Shown here: one piece after another, positions 44,662-53,747 of the stretch
Position numbering within the stretch: the first letter of the stretch is position 1
Layout: each line of letters opens with the position of its first letter
From: JACQWX01 sp041662295
GTDB lineage: Bacteria > Elusimicrobiota > Elusimicrobia > UBA1565 > UBA9628
DNA length: 64,000 nt
Direction: 5' to 3'
Assembly: GCA_041662295.1 (NCBI GenBank)
Contig: JBAZSR010000002.1
Coordinates: forward strand, 7,725-71,724
The notes under the pieces: generated by a model
Databases searched by the model: none
Told to the model about the DNA's origin: nothing
Seen by the model: the letters and a program-made list of their open reading frames with translations, nothing else
Program-made: the position numbers and the translations under genes

Positions 44662-45771
44662 TTATACACGATAGGCCTTGAGGGCGTGGCGGAAGACCTC
44701 GTCCTCGCGCAGACCGGCCAGGCACCGGTGGTGCCCGCAGTCCGTGTAGTCGATGCCCAGCCGCCCACGCGGCATGCCCAGACGAACGCAGGGCCCGCAC
44801 GGGACGTTGAGGCGGACGTCGGCGTGGCCCGGCTCCCAGGCGCCGAGCTCCTCGGGGTCGGTCGGCCCCCAGAGCGTGAGGGTCTTGACCCTCAGAGCCA
44901 TGGCGGCCTTGGCCAGTCCCGTGTCGTTGGCGATGAAAAGGCCGCAGCGCTCGATGAGGGCGAAGGTCTCCACGAGACGGCACCGGCCGACGAAGGACGG
45001 GATCTCCCAGCCCGCGGCCCTGCGCGCCGCTTCCACGGCCCGGGATTCTTCGGGCCCGCCCACGAGGAAGGGCTCGGCCCCGGCCTCGTCGCGCAGGCGG
45101 CGCAGGACCCCGCCGAGGCGCTCCGCGGCCCAGATCTTGGCGTAGGGGTTGTCCGGGGCGCCCAGGTGCGCTCCGACCAGGACGTGCCTGGGCCGGTCTC
45201 CCAGGGCCCGGGCCGCGAAGGCCCGCGCACCCTCGGGGACGGGCAGGACCGGGCCGTCCCAACCCGCGGTGGGCCCCGAGCCCAGGGCCTCCAGGAGGCG
45301 GAGGTTCCTCCGGACCGCGTTCTCGGGCCCCGGGCCGGTCCAGACCTTGCGGTTGAGCAGAAGCCTGCGGCTGGCCTCGCCGGTCACCAGGGCCCTCTTG
45401 GCAAGCCAAGCCAGGCGGCCCGCGGCTCCGAGGCCCTCCGGCGGGGAGAGCCGCACGCAGTGGCCGGCACGAAGACGGGCGGCAGACAGGGTCTCCCGGA
45501 AGAAATGCGCGGGCGAAGAGAGGGTGAGCAGGACAGCGTCGAAGCCCCGATCGAGGAGCCGGGCGTTGAGCCGCCGGCGGTCGGCCTCGCCGGCGCCCTC
45601 CCACTCCGCGAGCTCCACGTCGTCGACGAGGCCCGCGGCCGGAATGAGCTCCTTGGAAACAGGACTCGGGTTGGCCAGGAAGGTCACCCGGCTCTCCGGG
45701 AAGAGCTTCCGGAGCCCGGCCAGGACCGGGAGGAAGAAGATCGCGTCTCCCACCGCGGCGTAGCCCAGCAC
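44662..45771 (-). CDS. Glycosyltransferase family 9 (heptosyltransferase-like)
   Basis: A 369-residue GT-B protein. It starts LGYAAVGDAIFFLPVLAGLRKLFP, the GT9 N-terminal pattern, and has VLVGAHLGAPDNPYAKIWAAERLGGVL, FLVGGPEE and FIANDTGLAKAAMALRVKTLTLWGPTDPEE, the nucleotide-sugar site. A CGPC-x-R segment with GIDYTDCGHHRC near the C-terminus is also typical. It likely adds heptose or a similar sugar to an LPS core. The start is uncertain: GTG at 45771 is the first usable codon, but homology may begin a few residues earlier. Confidence 0.83.
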   Translation of the reverse strand: MLGYAAVGDAIFFLPVLAGLRKLFPESRVTFLANPSPVSKELIPAAGLVDDVELAEWEGAGEADRRRLNARLLDRGFDAVLLTLSSPAHFFRETLSAARLRAGHCVRLSPPEGLGAAGRLAWLAKRALVTGEASRRLLLNRKVWTGPGPENAVRRNLRLLEALGSGPTAGWDGPVLPVPEGARAFAARALGDRPRHVLVGAHLGAPDNPYAKIWAAERLGGVLRRLRDEAGAEPFLVGGPEESRAVEAARRAAGWEIPSFVGRCRLVETFALIERCGLFIANDTGLAKAAMALRVKTLTLWGPTDPEELGAWEPGHADVRLNVPCGPCVRLGMPRGRLGIDYTDCGHHRCLAGLREDEVFRHALKAYRV

Positions 45772-45962
45772 GAGCCATTGCTTGGGAGCGCCCCCGGACG
45801 GGGCAGGAGCGAGGAGGCTGAGCCTGGCCGAGCCCGCCAGCCAGCCCAGATGCCTGAGGAACGCCTTGGAAGACCCGGTGCCGATGCCCCATCATAGCAA
45901 AGGCCGTTTCCGACGGCCACCGCCCCGTTCCCTTCCCGAGGCAGATATGGTATTTTGAGCCC

Positions 45963-47561
45963 ATGGCCGGCTGCATCTCCAAGGGTCTGGACTGCCGCGC
46001 GCAGCTCCTGCTCGAGGCCTCGTGCCTCATCGCCTCCAAACTCGACCTGGGCGAACTGCTCAAGACCATCCTCGAGCTGGGAAGCAAGGTCGTGGGCTCC
46101 GAGCGCACCTCCCTGTTCCTGCTCGACGAGAAGACGCAGTGCCTGTACTTCGACGTGGCCCTTGGCTTGGGGCCCGAGGTCTCGAGCCTGCGCTTCCCCC
46201 TCGGCCAGGGCATCGCCGGCACCGTGGCCCAGGAGCGCAAGCCCCTCATCATCAACGACGCCCGCGCCGACCCCCGCTGGTCCTCCAAGGCCGACGCCAA
46301 GACCGGCTTCGTGACCCGGTCCCTGCTGGCCGTGCCCATGGTCCACCAGGGCAAGCTCATCGGCGTCCTAGAGGCCATCAACAAGACCGCGGGCGGGTTC
46401 GACGAGACCGACGTCAGCGTGTTCGACTCCCTGGCCGCGCAGGCGGCCGTGGCCATCGAGAACGCGCGGCTCTTCTCCGCGGTGCGCGAGGAGCGCGCCA
46501 TGCTCGACGCCATGTTCTCCCAGATGACGGACGGCGCCATCCTCTCCGACGCCAAGGGCGCCATCCTCATCGCCAACAACACCGCGCGCAAGCTCCTCTG
46601 CCTCGACGAGGGGCGCGGCACGCTGGAGGCCGCGCTCTCAGGCATGACGCTCCGCCCCCCCCTGGGCGAGATCCTCTCCGCCGCCTCCATGCTCATGGAA
46701 GCGGAGCGCGAGAAGCCCACGAAGCTCGTGCTCGAGGGCGTCTCGACCCCCATCGCGCTCAGCGCCCCCGGCGGCCGCGGCGACGCCATGGCCGGGAAGT
46801 TCTGGGTCTTCCGCAACGTGACCGAGGACCGGCGCAAGGAGTCCCTCAAGCGCACCTTCCTCTCCCTGATGTCCCACAAGCTCAAGACCCCGCTGGCCTC
46901 CATCACGGGCTACGCGGAACTGCTGACCTCGGACCCGCCCGCGGCCCTCGGCGAGATGGACCTCAAGGCCCTGACCGCCATCCTCCGGCAGGGGCGCAAG
47001 CTCTCCTCCCTGGTCAACAAGCTGCTCAACTTCACCACCCTCGAGGACGAGGGCTTCGCCTTCAAGGCCGGCCCCCTGCCGGTGGCGGACGCGGCCGGCG
47101 ACGCGGTCTCGGCCATGGCCGAGTGGCTCCAGGAGAACGGCGCCTCGGTCAAGATCGAGACCGGGGGCTGCCTGGTCGTGGCGGACCGCTACCTCCTCAC
47201 CGAGGTCCTCAAGAACCTCATCGAGAACGCGGTCAAGTTCGACACGAAGCCGGCCAAGGAGGTCGCGGTCGCGGCCTGGGCCGAAGGCCCAGGGACCGAA
47301 GGTCCAGGGGCCGAAGGCGGCCTCACCCACATCGCGGTCCACGACAAGGGCCCCGGCATCCCGCCCGAGGACCAGGAGCAGGTCTTCAGCCAGTTCCACC
47401 AGATTGAGGAGTCCTTCACGGGCCAGATGGAAGGCGCGGGGCTGGGCCTGGCCTACGTCAAGAAGGTCGTGGAGCGCCTCGGAGGCTCGGTGCGCCTCGA
47501 GTCCAGCCTCGGCCAGGGCACGGTGGTCACGGTGTCTTTGCCCGCGCCCCGAGCCCCATGA
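45963..47561 (+). CDS. GAF-domain sensor histidine kinase
   Basis: A 532-residue soluble kinase. A GAF domain covers about 15-165 (ERTSLFLLDEKTQCLYFDVALGLG, GIAGTVAQERKPLIINDARADPRW). A degenerate PAS-like segment covers about 180-290. HisKA has SLMSHKLKTPLASI with His305 as phosphoacceptor. The ATPase domain has NLIENAVKFD (N-box), HDKGPGIPPE (G1), and GAGLGLAYVKKVVERLGG (G2). A Gly-Pro-Glu repeat (EGPGTEGPGAEGG) is inserted in the ATPase domain. There is no transmembrane segment, so it senses a cytoplasmic signal. TATTTT ends six bases before the ATG. Confidence 0.9.
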   Translation: MAGCISKGLDCRAQLLLEASCLIASKLDLGELLKTILELGSKVVGSERTSLFLLDEKTQCLYFDVALGLGPEVSSLRFPLGQGIAGTVAQERKPLIINDARADPRWSSKADAKTGFVTRSLLAVPMVHQGKLIGVLEAINKTAGGFDETDVSVFDSLAAQAAVAIENARLFSAVREERAMLDAMFSQMTDGAILSDAKGAILIANNTARKLLCLDEGRGTLEAALSGMTLRPPLGEILSAASMLMEAEREKPTKLVLEGVSTPIALSAPGGRGDAMAGKFWVFRNVTEDRRKESLKRTFLSLMSHKLKTPLASITGYAELLTSDPPAALGEMDLKALTAILRQGRKLSSLVNKLLNFTTLEDEGFAFKAGPLPVADAAGDAVSAMAEWLQENGASVKIETGGCLVVADRYLLTEVLKNLIENAVKFDTKPAKEVAVAAWAEGPGTEGPGAEGGLTHIAVHDKGPGIPPEDQEQVFSQFHQIEESFTGQMEGAGLGLAYVKKVVERLGGSVRLESSLGQGTVVTVSLPAPRAP

Positions 47562-48967
47562 GGCCGCGGCTGAGCGACCTGCGGCCCGACGACTACCCAC
47601 GCGTCGCCGGGGCCGCGGACTACGGGGAGATCTACCTCGAGGAGTCCCAGGGGCTGGGCATCCGGCTCGAGGACTCCAGCATCGACGACGTCGCCTCCGT
47701 CTCCGAGCGCGGCCTGGCGGTCCGGTTCCTGCGCCGCCGCGGCAGCGCGGTGGAGACCCTCCACGGCAGCGCCAACTCGCTGGACCCCGAGACCGCCGGC
47801 CGTCTGGCTCAGGAGCTCCTCGGCAAGCCCTTGAAGACCGGGCAGGGCCGCCTCCTCAAGCCCCGCCTCCACCGCCATCCCATGAAGGTCGACCCCCTGG
47901 CGGTCCCGCTCGACAAGAAGATCAGCATGCTGCGCCTGATGAACAGCCTGACCCGGGCCGAGTTCCCCCACATCCGGCAGGTCACGGTGTCCTACGCGGA
48001 GCGCCGCAAGGTCTTCGCGGTCATCAACTCCGACGGGGCCTTCCACACCGAGGAGAGGACGGGGCTCCTCCTCTCGGTCAACGTCGTGGCGGAGAAGGCC
48101 GGCCTCCTCCAGAGCGGGACCGCCGCGGTCGGCGCGATCATGGGCTTCGAGCTCCTTGCGGGGCAGGTCCCCGCGGACCTTTGCCGCACCGCGGCCAAGC
48201 GGGCGGTCGCCAAGCTCGACGCTCCCAAGGCCAAGGCCGGGGAGACCACGGTCGTCATCTCGAGCTCGGCCGGCGGCACGCTCATCCACGAGGCCATCGG
48301 CCACTCCCTCGAGGCCGACGCCATCCAGGAGGGCACCTCCCCGGCCTACAAGGGCAGGCTCGGGAAGGTCGTCGCGCCGGAGACCCTGTCGATCATCGAC
48401 GACCCCACGCTGCCCTCCGTGCGGGGGAGCTTCGCCATCGACGACGAGGGGGTGCCGTCCGCCCCCACGGTCCTCGTCAAGAACGGCGTCCTCTCCGACT
48501 ACCTCTACGACCGCTCGTCCGCCATGAGGGAGGACCGCCCCTCCAACGGGCACGGGCGGCGCGAGTCCTTCTACTGCCGCCCCATCCCGCGCATGTCGAA
48601 CCTCTACATCGCGCCCGGGCCGGACGATCCGGCGGCCATCCTGTCCAGCCTCAAGTCGGGCATCCTCGTGACGCACATGGGCTCGGGACAAGTCAACACC
48701 ACCACCGGCGAGTTCGTCTTCGAGGTCGACGAGGGCTACCGGGTGGAGGACGGTCAGATCAAGGGCCTCGTGCGCGACGCCAACCTCCTGGGCGTGGGGC
48801 CCGAGGTGCTCCGCTCCATCGACCGGCTCGGCTCGGACCTGGGCTGGGGCATCGGCAGCTGCGGCAAGGACGGCCAGACCGTGCCCGTGACGGACGGCCA
48901 GCCGACCCTGCGCATCCCCAAGCTCCTCATCGGCGGACGGCACGAAGGGGCCCCCGCCGGTGTCTAA
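47558..48967 (+). CDS. tldD: Metalloprotease TldD
   Basis: A 469-residue TldD with the zinc motif HEAIGH (His244-Glu245...His249), GTLIHEAIGHSLEAD. The later blocks SIIDDPTLPSVRGSFAIDDEGVPS, RESFYCRPIPRMSNLYIAPG and the C-terminal GSCGKDGQTVPVTDGQPTLRI are all typical. TldD works with TldE (PmbA) on unfolded peptides such as microcins and CcdA; TldE is not in the window. The ATG overlaps the kinase stop (ATGA). Confidence 0.93.
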   Translation: MRPRLSDLRPDDYPRVAGAADYGEIYLEESQGLGIRLEDSSIDDVASVSERGLAVRFLRRRGSAVETLHGSANSLDPETAGRLAQELLGKPLKTGQGRLLKPRLHRHPMKVDPLAVPLDKKISMLRLMNSLTRAEFPHIRQVTVSYAERRKVFAVINSDGAFHTEERTGLLLSVNVVAEKAGLLQSGTAAVGAIMGFELLAGQVPADLCRTAAKRAVAKLDAPKAKAGETTVVISSSAGGTLIHEAIGHSLEADAIQEGTSPAYKGRLGKVVAPETLSIIDDPTLPSVRGSFAIDDEGVPSAPTVLVKNGVLSDYLYDRSSAMREDRPSNGHGRRESFYCRPIPRMSNLYIAPGPDDPAAILSSLKSGILVTHMGSGQVNTTTGEFVFEVDEGYRVEDGQIKGLVRDANLLGVGPEVLRSIDRLGSDLGWGIGSCGKDGQTVPVTDGQPTLRIPKLLIGGRHEGAPAGV

Positions 48968-48989
48968 CCTCGCGCGGCCCCGGAGGCCC

Positions 48990-49433
48990 ATGGAACGGAC
49001 CCTGACCTTCCTTCTTCTTCTGAGCCTAGCCGGTCTCATGCCCCTCGCGCAGGGATGCCGCAACGCTACGACGGTCCCGGAGAAGGAGGATGCCATGGAA
49101 TGGAAAGGACAGCACTGCGGCCAGGCCCGACCCTCCAGCCGCGTGGTCAGGACGGCCGAGGAATGGCAGGCGCTCTGGGCCGAAATCGGCCGGCCCGCGC
49201 CCGCGGACCTCGGAGAGCGCTTCGCCGCCGCGGTCTTCCTGGGCAGCCGGCCCACGGGCGGGTTCGGGGTGAGGTTCCACGACCCGATCCAGGAGGGCGG
49301 CAGGGTGAAGGTCCGCTTCGAGACGCTGGTCCCCAAGGGGTTCGTCACCCAGGCCTTCACCGAGCCCTACGCCGTGCGGCTCTACCCCAAGACCGGCCTC
49401 CCGGTCGACCTCCTGGAGGCGTCCGCGCCGTGA
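48990..49433 (+). CDS. Lipoprotein with a PrcB-like C-terminal domain
   Basis: A 147-residue lipoprotein with lipobox-like AQGC (Cys23 from the ATG at 48990, which has GGAGG six bases upstream). The mature part has VVRTAEEWQALWAEIGRP, then FAAAVFLGSRPTGGFGVRFHD and a final beta strand, the pattern of the PrcB C-terminal domain found next to PrtP/dentilisin in spirochaetes. Its function here is unknown; it is coupled to a downstream exported protein (GTGA overlap). Confidence 0.7.
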   Translation: MERTLTFLLLLSLAGLMPLAQGCRNATTVPEKEDAMEWKGQHCGQARPSSRVVRTAEEWQALWAEIGRPAPADLGERFAAAVFLGSRPTGGFGVRFHDPIQEGGRVKVRFETLVPKGFVTQAFTEPYAVRLYPKTGLPVDLLEASAP

Positions 49434-50188
49434 ATGCGGCCCTGCCGCGGCTCGGCAGGCTCCTCCTGGCGGCCCTGCTGCTGGCCGCCTCGGCGGCCGC
49501 TGCGGAGCGGGAAGCCCCCGCGCCCGCCGGGGACCCCTCCGGCCGCTGGTCGAAGCAGGGCTCCTCCCTCGTCCTCTACGATTCCTCCGGCACCATCGTC
49601 AGCGAGATCCCCCTGAGCCGCTCCGAGAACCCCTCTTCGGCCGGCGTCGCGGTGAGCCGGACCGAGGGAGGGGCGTCCGCCGACGGCCGCTTCGCCTGGA
49701 CCTTCGAGAAGAACACGGTCTGGAACGCCTCCAAGACGGTCCGCCGCCGCGAGGACCGGGTCCTGCGCTACTACGGCACGAGCGGCATGGAGCTCTGGAG
49801 CCTGCCGGGCGCGGACGCTCCGCCGCACGGCGACCCCGTCGCGCTGAGCAGTTCCGGCGAGACCGTGGTCGTCGGGGTCCTGAAGAAGGACGGCTCGTGG
49901 ACGGCCGCGGCGCGGACCTTCGTGGGCACCACGGTCTGGGAGACCGAGGCCAAGGGCCTGCTCTCCCTCTCCCTGACCCCGGAGGGCCGCTACGCTCTCA
50001 TCCGGTGGTCCGAGCTGGACACGAGCGCGACCCACTCCTTCGTGGAGCTCGCCACGGGCAACCGCAAGGACATCCCCTCGGACGAGTTCATCCTCGGCGC
50101 GGCCCGCTTCGACGACGACGGCAAGGTCTTCTCCGGCTCCCGGCTCCTCCACGACTTCAAGAAGGCCGCCGCGCCGGACCAGCCATGA
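49430..50188 (+). CDS. Exported protein of unknown function, beta-propeller-like
   Basis: A 252-residue protein with a signal peptide (about 1-24, LLLAASAAAA-E). The mature part is made of repeated short beta strands (GSSLVLYDSSGTIVSEIPLS, RYYGTSGMELWSLPG, EGRYALIRWSELD), which suggests a small propeller or beta-sheet domain. The start is the GTG at 49430, which overlaps the upstream stop. No family is recognised. It overlaps the next exported gene by four bases (ATGA). Confidence 0.6.
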   Translation: MNAALPRLGRLLLAALLLAASAAAAEREAPAPAGDPSGRWSKQGSSLVLYDSSGTIVSEIPLSRSENPSSAGVAVSRTEGGASADGRFAWTFEKNTVWNASKTVRRREDRVLRYYGTSGMELWSLPGADAPPHGDPVALSSSGETVVVGVLKKDGSWTAAARTFVGTTVWETEAKGLLSLSLTPEGRYALIRWSELDTSATHSFVELATGNRKDIPSDEFILGAARFDDDGKVFSGSRLLHDFKKAAAPDQP

Positions 50189-51765
50189 GGGCGGCGCCGG
50201 CCCTCCTGCTCCTGCTTGGAGCGCTGTCCCTGCTCGGCTTCGGGCTTGCGTCGGCGCAGAACGACCTCGACCTCTCGGAGCACGACCTCCTGATCCAGCG
50301 GATGGAGCGGTCCCTCCGGGAGGACCCCTCCACGGTGGACGCCCTCGCGGACCGCATCAGCCGCTCGTCCTTGGCCGGGCTCCTCACGACCGCCCCGAAC
50401 CAGGACCGGCGCCTCGAGGAGATCAAGGAGTGGATCGGCGCGCACCGGGACCAGGCGGCCCAGATCGCGGTAGGGCTGGCGCGCGACGACGCCGAGGACA
50501 ACGACGCCTTCGAATCGGCGCTCAAGACCAGCCTGCAGAGGAGCAAATCCGCCTTCAAGCTCAGCTCCGAGCTCGACAAGACCATCCTCGGCAAGCTCAA
50601 GGAATCCAGCGGCGCGACCCGGGCCGCGAAGACCGACGAACTGCTCAAGGACGAGGAGAAGGGCGAGCTCGTCAAGACCCTCTTCGAGGGGGACGGCAGC
50701 ATGACAGGCAAGGTCCTCGGGTTCGGGGACTCCAAGGATTCAGCCCCTCCCGCGGCCTCGGTCATGGCAGGCTCAGGCTTCTTCGACAACCTCAGCGCCG
50801 TGAACATGGGCGGCTACTCCCCCCAGCTCCTCGCCATCCAGAGCTCCCTCAACGCGGCCAGAGTGCCGGGGGCCCCGCGGCTCGTCGAGACCGGCCGGCT
50901 GGACTACGAGACCCTCCACTATCCCTCGTACCAGATGCGCTTCGACTTCCAGAACCTTTCGGCGCGCCTGCGCCGCGACCGGACCCTCGCGCTGGCCCGG
51001 CTCCTTGGCCGGGAACGGAGCCTCTCGCCGGAGGACCTCCGGGACCCGAAGCTCGCGCTCACGCTCGAGCAGGAGGCCGGCGCCCGGCTCCCTCCCGACG
51101 CCCGCTCGGCCAAGCGCGCCAAGCTCCTCGACCGCATCCGCGGCCTGCTCGCCGACTTCTCCGCCGCGGCCGCGGTCAGCCGCGACCCCTCCAAGATCAC
51201 ACGAGGACTGCTCCAGTCGCTCGGGAGCAGGCAGAAGGAAGCCGGCCGCTGGATCACGATCGCCTCGTTGGAGGAGGAGCTCGCCCTGATCGCGGCCGAG
51301 GAGGGCTTCCTGTCGCAGGGGCTCCTGGCCGCCATCGACGCCTGCCCCGTGCCCGAGGATGCCAAAGCCGCGTACAAGCGGCGGGGACAGGACTACGCCC
51401 AGCGCCTGGCCGCGCTCAAGGCCAACGACGAGGCCGCCATCGCGGGCCTCGAGGCCCCAGGCTGGGAGGCGGGCGTCGCGAAAGTGCAGGCCCTGCTTTC
51501 CAAGAACGCGGGCCTGCGCAAGAACCTGAGCCGCGACATCCGGGACTACACGGTCGTCCCGAGCCGCCTGGCGGCCACGCTCCGCGTCGTGCCGCGCTGG
51601 AGGAGCATCCTCGAGGGCCTCGTCCTGCGCTTCTTCCCGTCGAGCGGCTACGCCCTCGGCCTGCGCAAGGAGGAGCGGGAGGCCGGACGCTTGCGCGACG
51701 TCTTTCTGAAGATCGCCGCAGGCGACCGTGACGCGGCCCACGAGATCCTGACCGCGGGGTTCTGA
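50185..51765 (+). CDS. Large exported helical protein of unknown function
   Basis: A 526-residue protein with a signal peptide (about 1-24, GFGLASA-Q). The rest is almost wholly helical and charged by appearance (for example DAFESALKTSLQRSKSAFKLSSELDKTIL), with one Gly/Ser/Ala-rich stretch at about 175-210. No membrane segment or catalytic motif is visible. It is the last of four coupled genes starting with tldD's neighbour. It could be a periplasmic scaffold; no family is recognised. Confidence 0.6.
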   Translation: MRAAPALLLLLGALSLLGFGLASAQNDLDLSEHDLLIQRMERSLREDPSTVDALADRISRSSLAGLLTTAPNQDRRLEEIKEWIGAHRDQAAQIAVGLARDDAEDNDAFESALKTSLQRSKSAFKLSSELDKTILGKLKESSGATRAAKTDELLKDEEKGELVKTLFEGDGSMTGKVLGFGDSKDSAPPAASVMAGSGFFDNLSAVNMGGYSPQLLAIQSSLNAARVPGAPRLVETGRLDYETLHYPSYQMRFDFQNLSARLRRDRTLALARLLGRERSLSPEDLRDPKLALTLEQEAGARLPPDARSAKRAKLLDRIRGLLADFSAAAAVSRDPSKITRGLLQSLGSRQKEAGRWITIASLEEELALIAAEEGFLSQGLLAAIDACPVPEDAKAAYKRRGQDYAQRLAALKANDEAAIAGLEAPGWEAGVAKVQALLSKNAGLRKNLSRDIRDYTVVPSRLAATLRVVPRWRSILEGLVLRFFPSSGYALGLRKEEREAGRLRDVFLKIAAGDRDAAHEILTAGF

Positions 51766-51780
51766 GCCCTCCGGCCGCCC

Positions 51781-52479
51781 CTACCTCGGCGGAACGACGC
51801 AGTAGCCCCGGCCCGACACAGCCGTCAGCCACCGGTCCGACCGCCACCCGAGCTTGAGCCGGATGCGCCGGACGTGCACGTCCACGGTCCGGAGCGCGCC
51901 CTCGGACGGAGGGTCCATGCCCCAGACCTTTTTATAGAGCTCCACACGGTCCTCCGGCTCCGGACTGCGGCACGCCAGCTCGTAGAGGAGGCTGAACTCC
52001 TTGGGGGTCAGATGCGGGTAGTCCTTCCCCTTGAGGAAGACCGTCTTGCGGCCGTAGTCGAGCCGCAGGTCTCCGACGGAAACCTCGGGGGGGTGCTCGG
52101 CCTCGGGCCGGGAGCGACGCAGGAGCGCCCGGCAGTAGGCCAGGAGGCGCGCGCCCTTCACCGGCTTGGTCAGGTAGTCGTCGGCCCCCATGTCGAGGCA
52201 GGCCACGTCCTGGCCCTCCCGGTCGTTGCCGGTCAGGATGAGGACCGGGATGCTCGCGCTGCGCTGGTCCTGCTTGAGCCGCTGACAGACCTCGACGCCG
52301 CCGATGCCCGGCAGGACGAGATCCAGGATGATGAGGTCCGGATGCTCCTCGAGAGCCTTGGCCGCGCCGGCCTTGCCCGTAGCGGCTTCGAGGACCGCAT
52401 AGCCTTCGCGGGTCAGGACGTCCGACACGGCCTTCCTGAACCCGGCGTCATCCTCGATGAGCAGGACCCTTTGAGCCAT
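51781..52479 (-). CDS. OmpR-family response regulator
   Basis: A 232-residue regulator. Receiver domain 1-120 with the acidic pocket EDD (10-11), phosphoacceptor Asp53 in LIILDLVLPGIGG, conserved Thr and Lys in LILTGND and YLTKPVKG. The C-terminal winged helix (about 135-232) has FSLLYELACRSPEPEDRVELYKKVWG and VDVHVRRIRLKLG. It diverges from its presumed kinase. TATAAT ends seven bases before the ATG, suggesting a leaderless mRNA. Confidence 0.93.
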   Translation of the reverse strand: MAQRVLLIEDDAGFRKAVSDVLTREGYAVLEAATGKAGAAKALEEHPDLIILDLVLPGIGGVEVCQRLKQDQRSASIPVLILTGNDREGQDVACLDMGADDYLTKPVKGARLLAYCRALLRRSRPEAEHPPEVSVGDLRLDYGRKTVFLKGKDYPHLTPKEFSLLYELACRSPEPEDRVELYKKVWGMDPPSEGALRTVDVHVRRIRLKLGWRSDRWLTAVSGRGYCVVPPR

Positions 52480-52486
52480 CGTCGTT

Positions 52487-52494
52487 ATTATATA
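52487..52494. promoter_or_regulatory. Overlapping divergent -10 boxes of the two-component pair
   Basis: TATAAT on the minus strand (52487-52492) serves the response regulator and TATATA on the plus strand (52489-52494) serves the kinase. They overlap by four bases, so the two promoters should compete for RNA polymerase. Confidence 0.5.
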
Positions 52495-52505
52495 ACCTTA
52501 CTGGG

Positions 52506-53702
52506 ATGCGGAGCCGATACCTGTTGTTCTTCCGCGCGGTCCTGGCCGAGACCCTGCTCCTGCAGTGCCTCTACGCGCCCAGCGGGGACGGCCCGCCCTG
52601 GCGGATCTGGGTCCTGCTGGGGCTCTACGTCTTCTTCGGCCTCGCCTTCTTCCTCCTCGAGAAGCGCCTGCCGGCGCTCGGAGCATGGCTGCCGGTGTCC
52701 TTCATCGTTGACCTGGGCATGACCTCGCTCATCCTCCTGGCGGCAGGGGGCTTCGCCGGCGACTTCCATATCGCCTTCTTCCTGGTCATCCTGAGCACCG
52801 CCCTCATCGACAGCATGGCCTTCAGCTTCGTGGTCGGAGGCGTGACCTGCGTGGTCTACGCGTCCCTGGCCCTGCCCTCCTTCAAGGACGCCCTGCAGCC
52901 CCACCAGCTGCTGCGCCTCTCCCTGCTCCTGACCACGGCCTTCTTCAGCACCTTCATCGCGGACCACGCCCGCCGCGTCAAGTCGGCCACCGCCCAGGAG
53001 TACCAGGAACGCCTGGCCTGGCTGGAGCGGCTCTCGTTCACGGGCCAGGCCCTCGCCCGCATCCTCCACGAGCTCAAGACCCCCCTGAGCACCATCAGCC
53101 TCACGGCGGAGTCCGCCAAGGAGCTCCTGCGGCAGGGCTCCACCCTGGACTTCGAGACCCGCCTGACCAGCATCGAGGCGGAGGCCGACCGGGCCGCGCA
53201 GATCGTGGCCGGCTACCTCGATTTCGTCCGGCCGACGAAGCTCGCGCTCAAGCCCCTCCCTGTGCAGGAGCCCCTGCGCCAGGCGCTTGCCTCCGCGAAA
53301 CTGCGGCTGGAGGACATGGGGATCTCCGTGGCGGAGCGCCTCGGCGAGGAAGCCCTGGTGGAAGGCAGCTGCCGACACCTAGCCCAGCTTTTCACCATCC
53401 TCATCGACAACGCCATCGCGGCCATGCCCCTCGGAGGACGCCTGGAGGTCGAGGTCGGCGTCCGGACCGGGAGGATCGTCGTGTCCATCGCGGACACCGG
53501 GGTCGGGCTCACACCCGAGGAAGCGTCCCTCCTCTTCAAGGACTTCGCCACGACCAGGCCGGAGTCCGGCGGCACGGGCCTCGGCCTGTCCATCGGCCGC
53601 TGGATCACGCTCCAGCACCGGGGGGACCTCGGCCTCGCCAGCCCGGGACGGGCCAAGGGCGCGGTCGCGACGGTATCCCTGCCCCTGGCCCCGAAAAGTT
53701 AA
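52506..53702 (+). CDS. Membrane sensor histidine kinase
   Basis: A 398-residue kinase with about five membrane helices (residues 10-155) and short loops, so the sensor lies in the membrane. HisKA has ARILHELKTPLSTISL with His188. The ATPase domain has ILIDNAIAAMP (N-box), IADTGVGLTPEEASLLFKDF (G1/F), and GGTGLGLSIGRWI (G2). It should phosphorylate the divergent OmpR-type regulator. The ATG lies 11 bases after TATATA and lacks a clear Shine-Dalgarno. Confidence 0.92.
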   Translation: MRSRYLLFFRAVLAETLLLQCLYAPSGDGPPWRIWVLLGLYVFFGLAFFLLEKRLPALGAWLPVSFIVDLGMTSLILLAAGGFAGDFHIAFFLVILSTALIDSMAFSFVVGGVTCVVYASLALPSFKDALQPHQLLRLSLLLTTAFFSTFIADHARRVKSATAQEYQERLAWLERLSFTGQALARILHELKTPLSTISLTAESAKELLRQGSTLDFETRLTSIEAEADRAAQIVAGYLDFVRPTKLALKPLPVQEPLRQALASAKLRLEDMGISVAERLGEEALVEGSCRHLAQLFTILIDNAIAAMPLGGRLEVEVGVRTGRIVVSIADTGVGLTPEEASLLFKDFATTRPESGGTGLGLSIGRWITLQHRGDLGLASPGRAKGAVATVSLPLAPKS

Positions 53703-53747
53703 CAGAAAGTTTGGTGGCCGCTCCCGGGCCCCGGGGTTAAGCTATGA

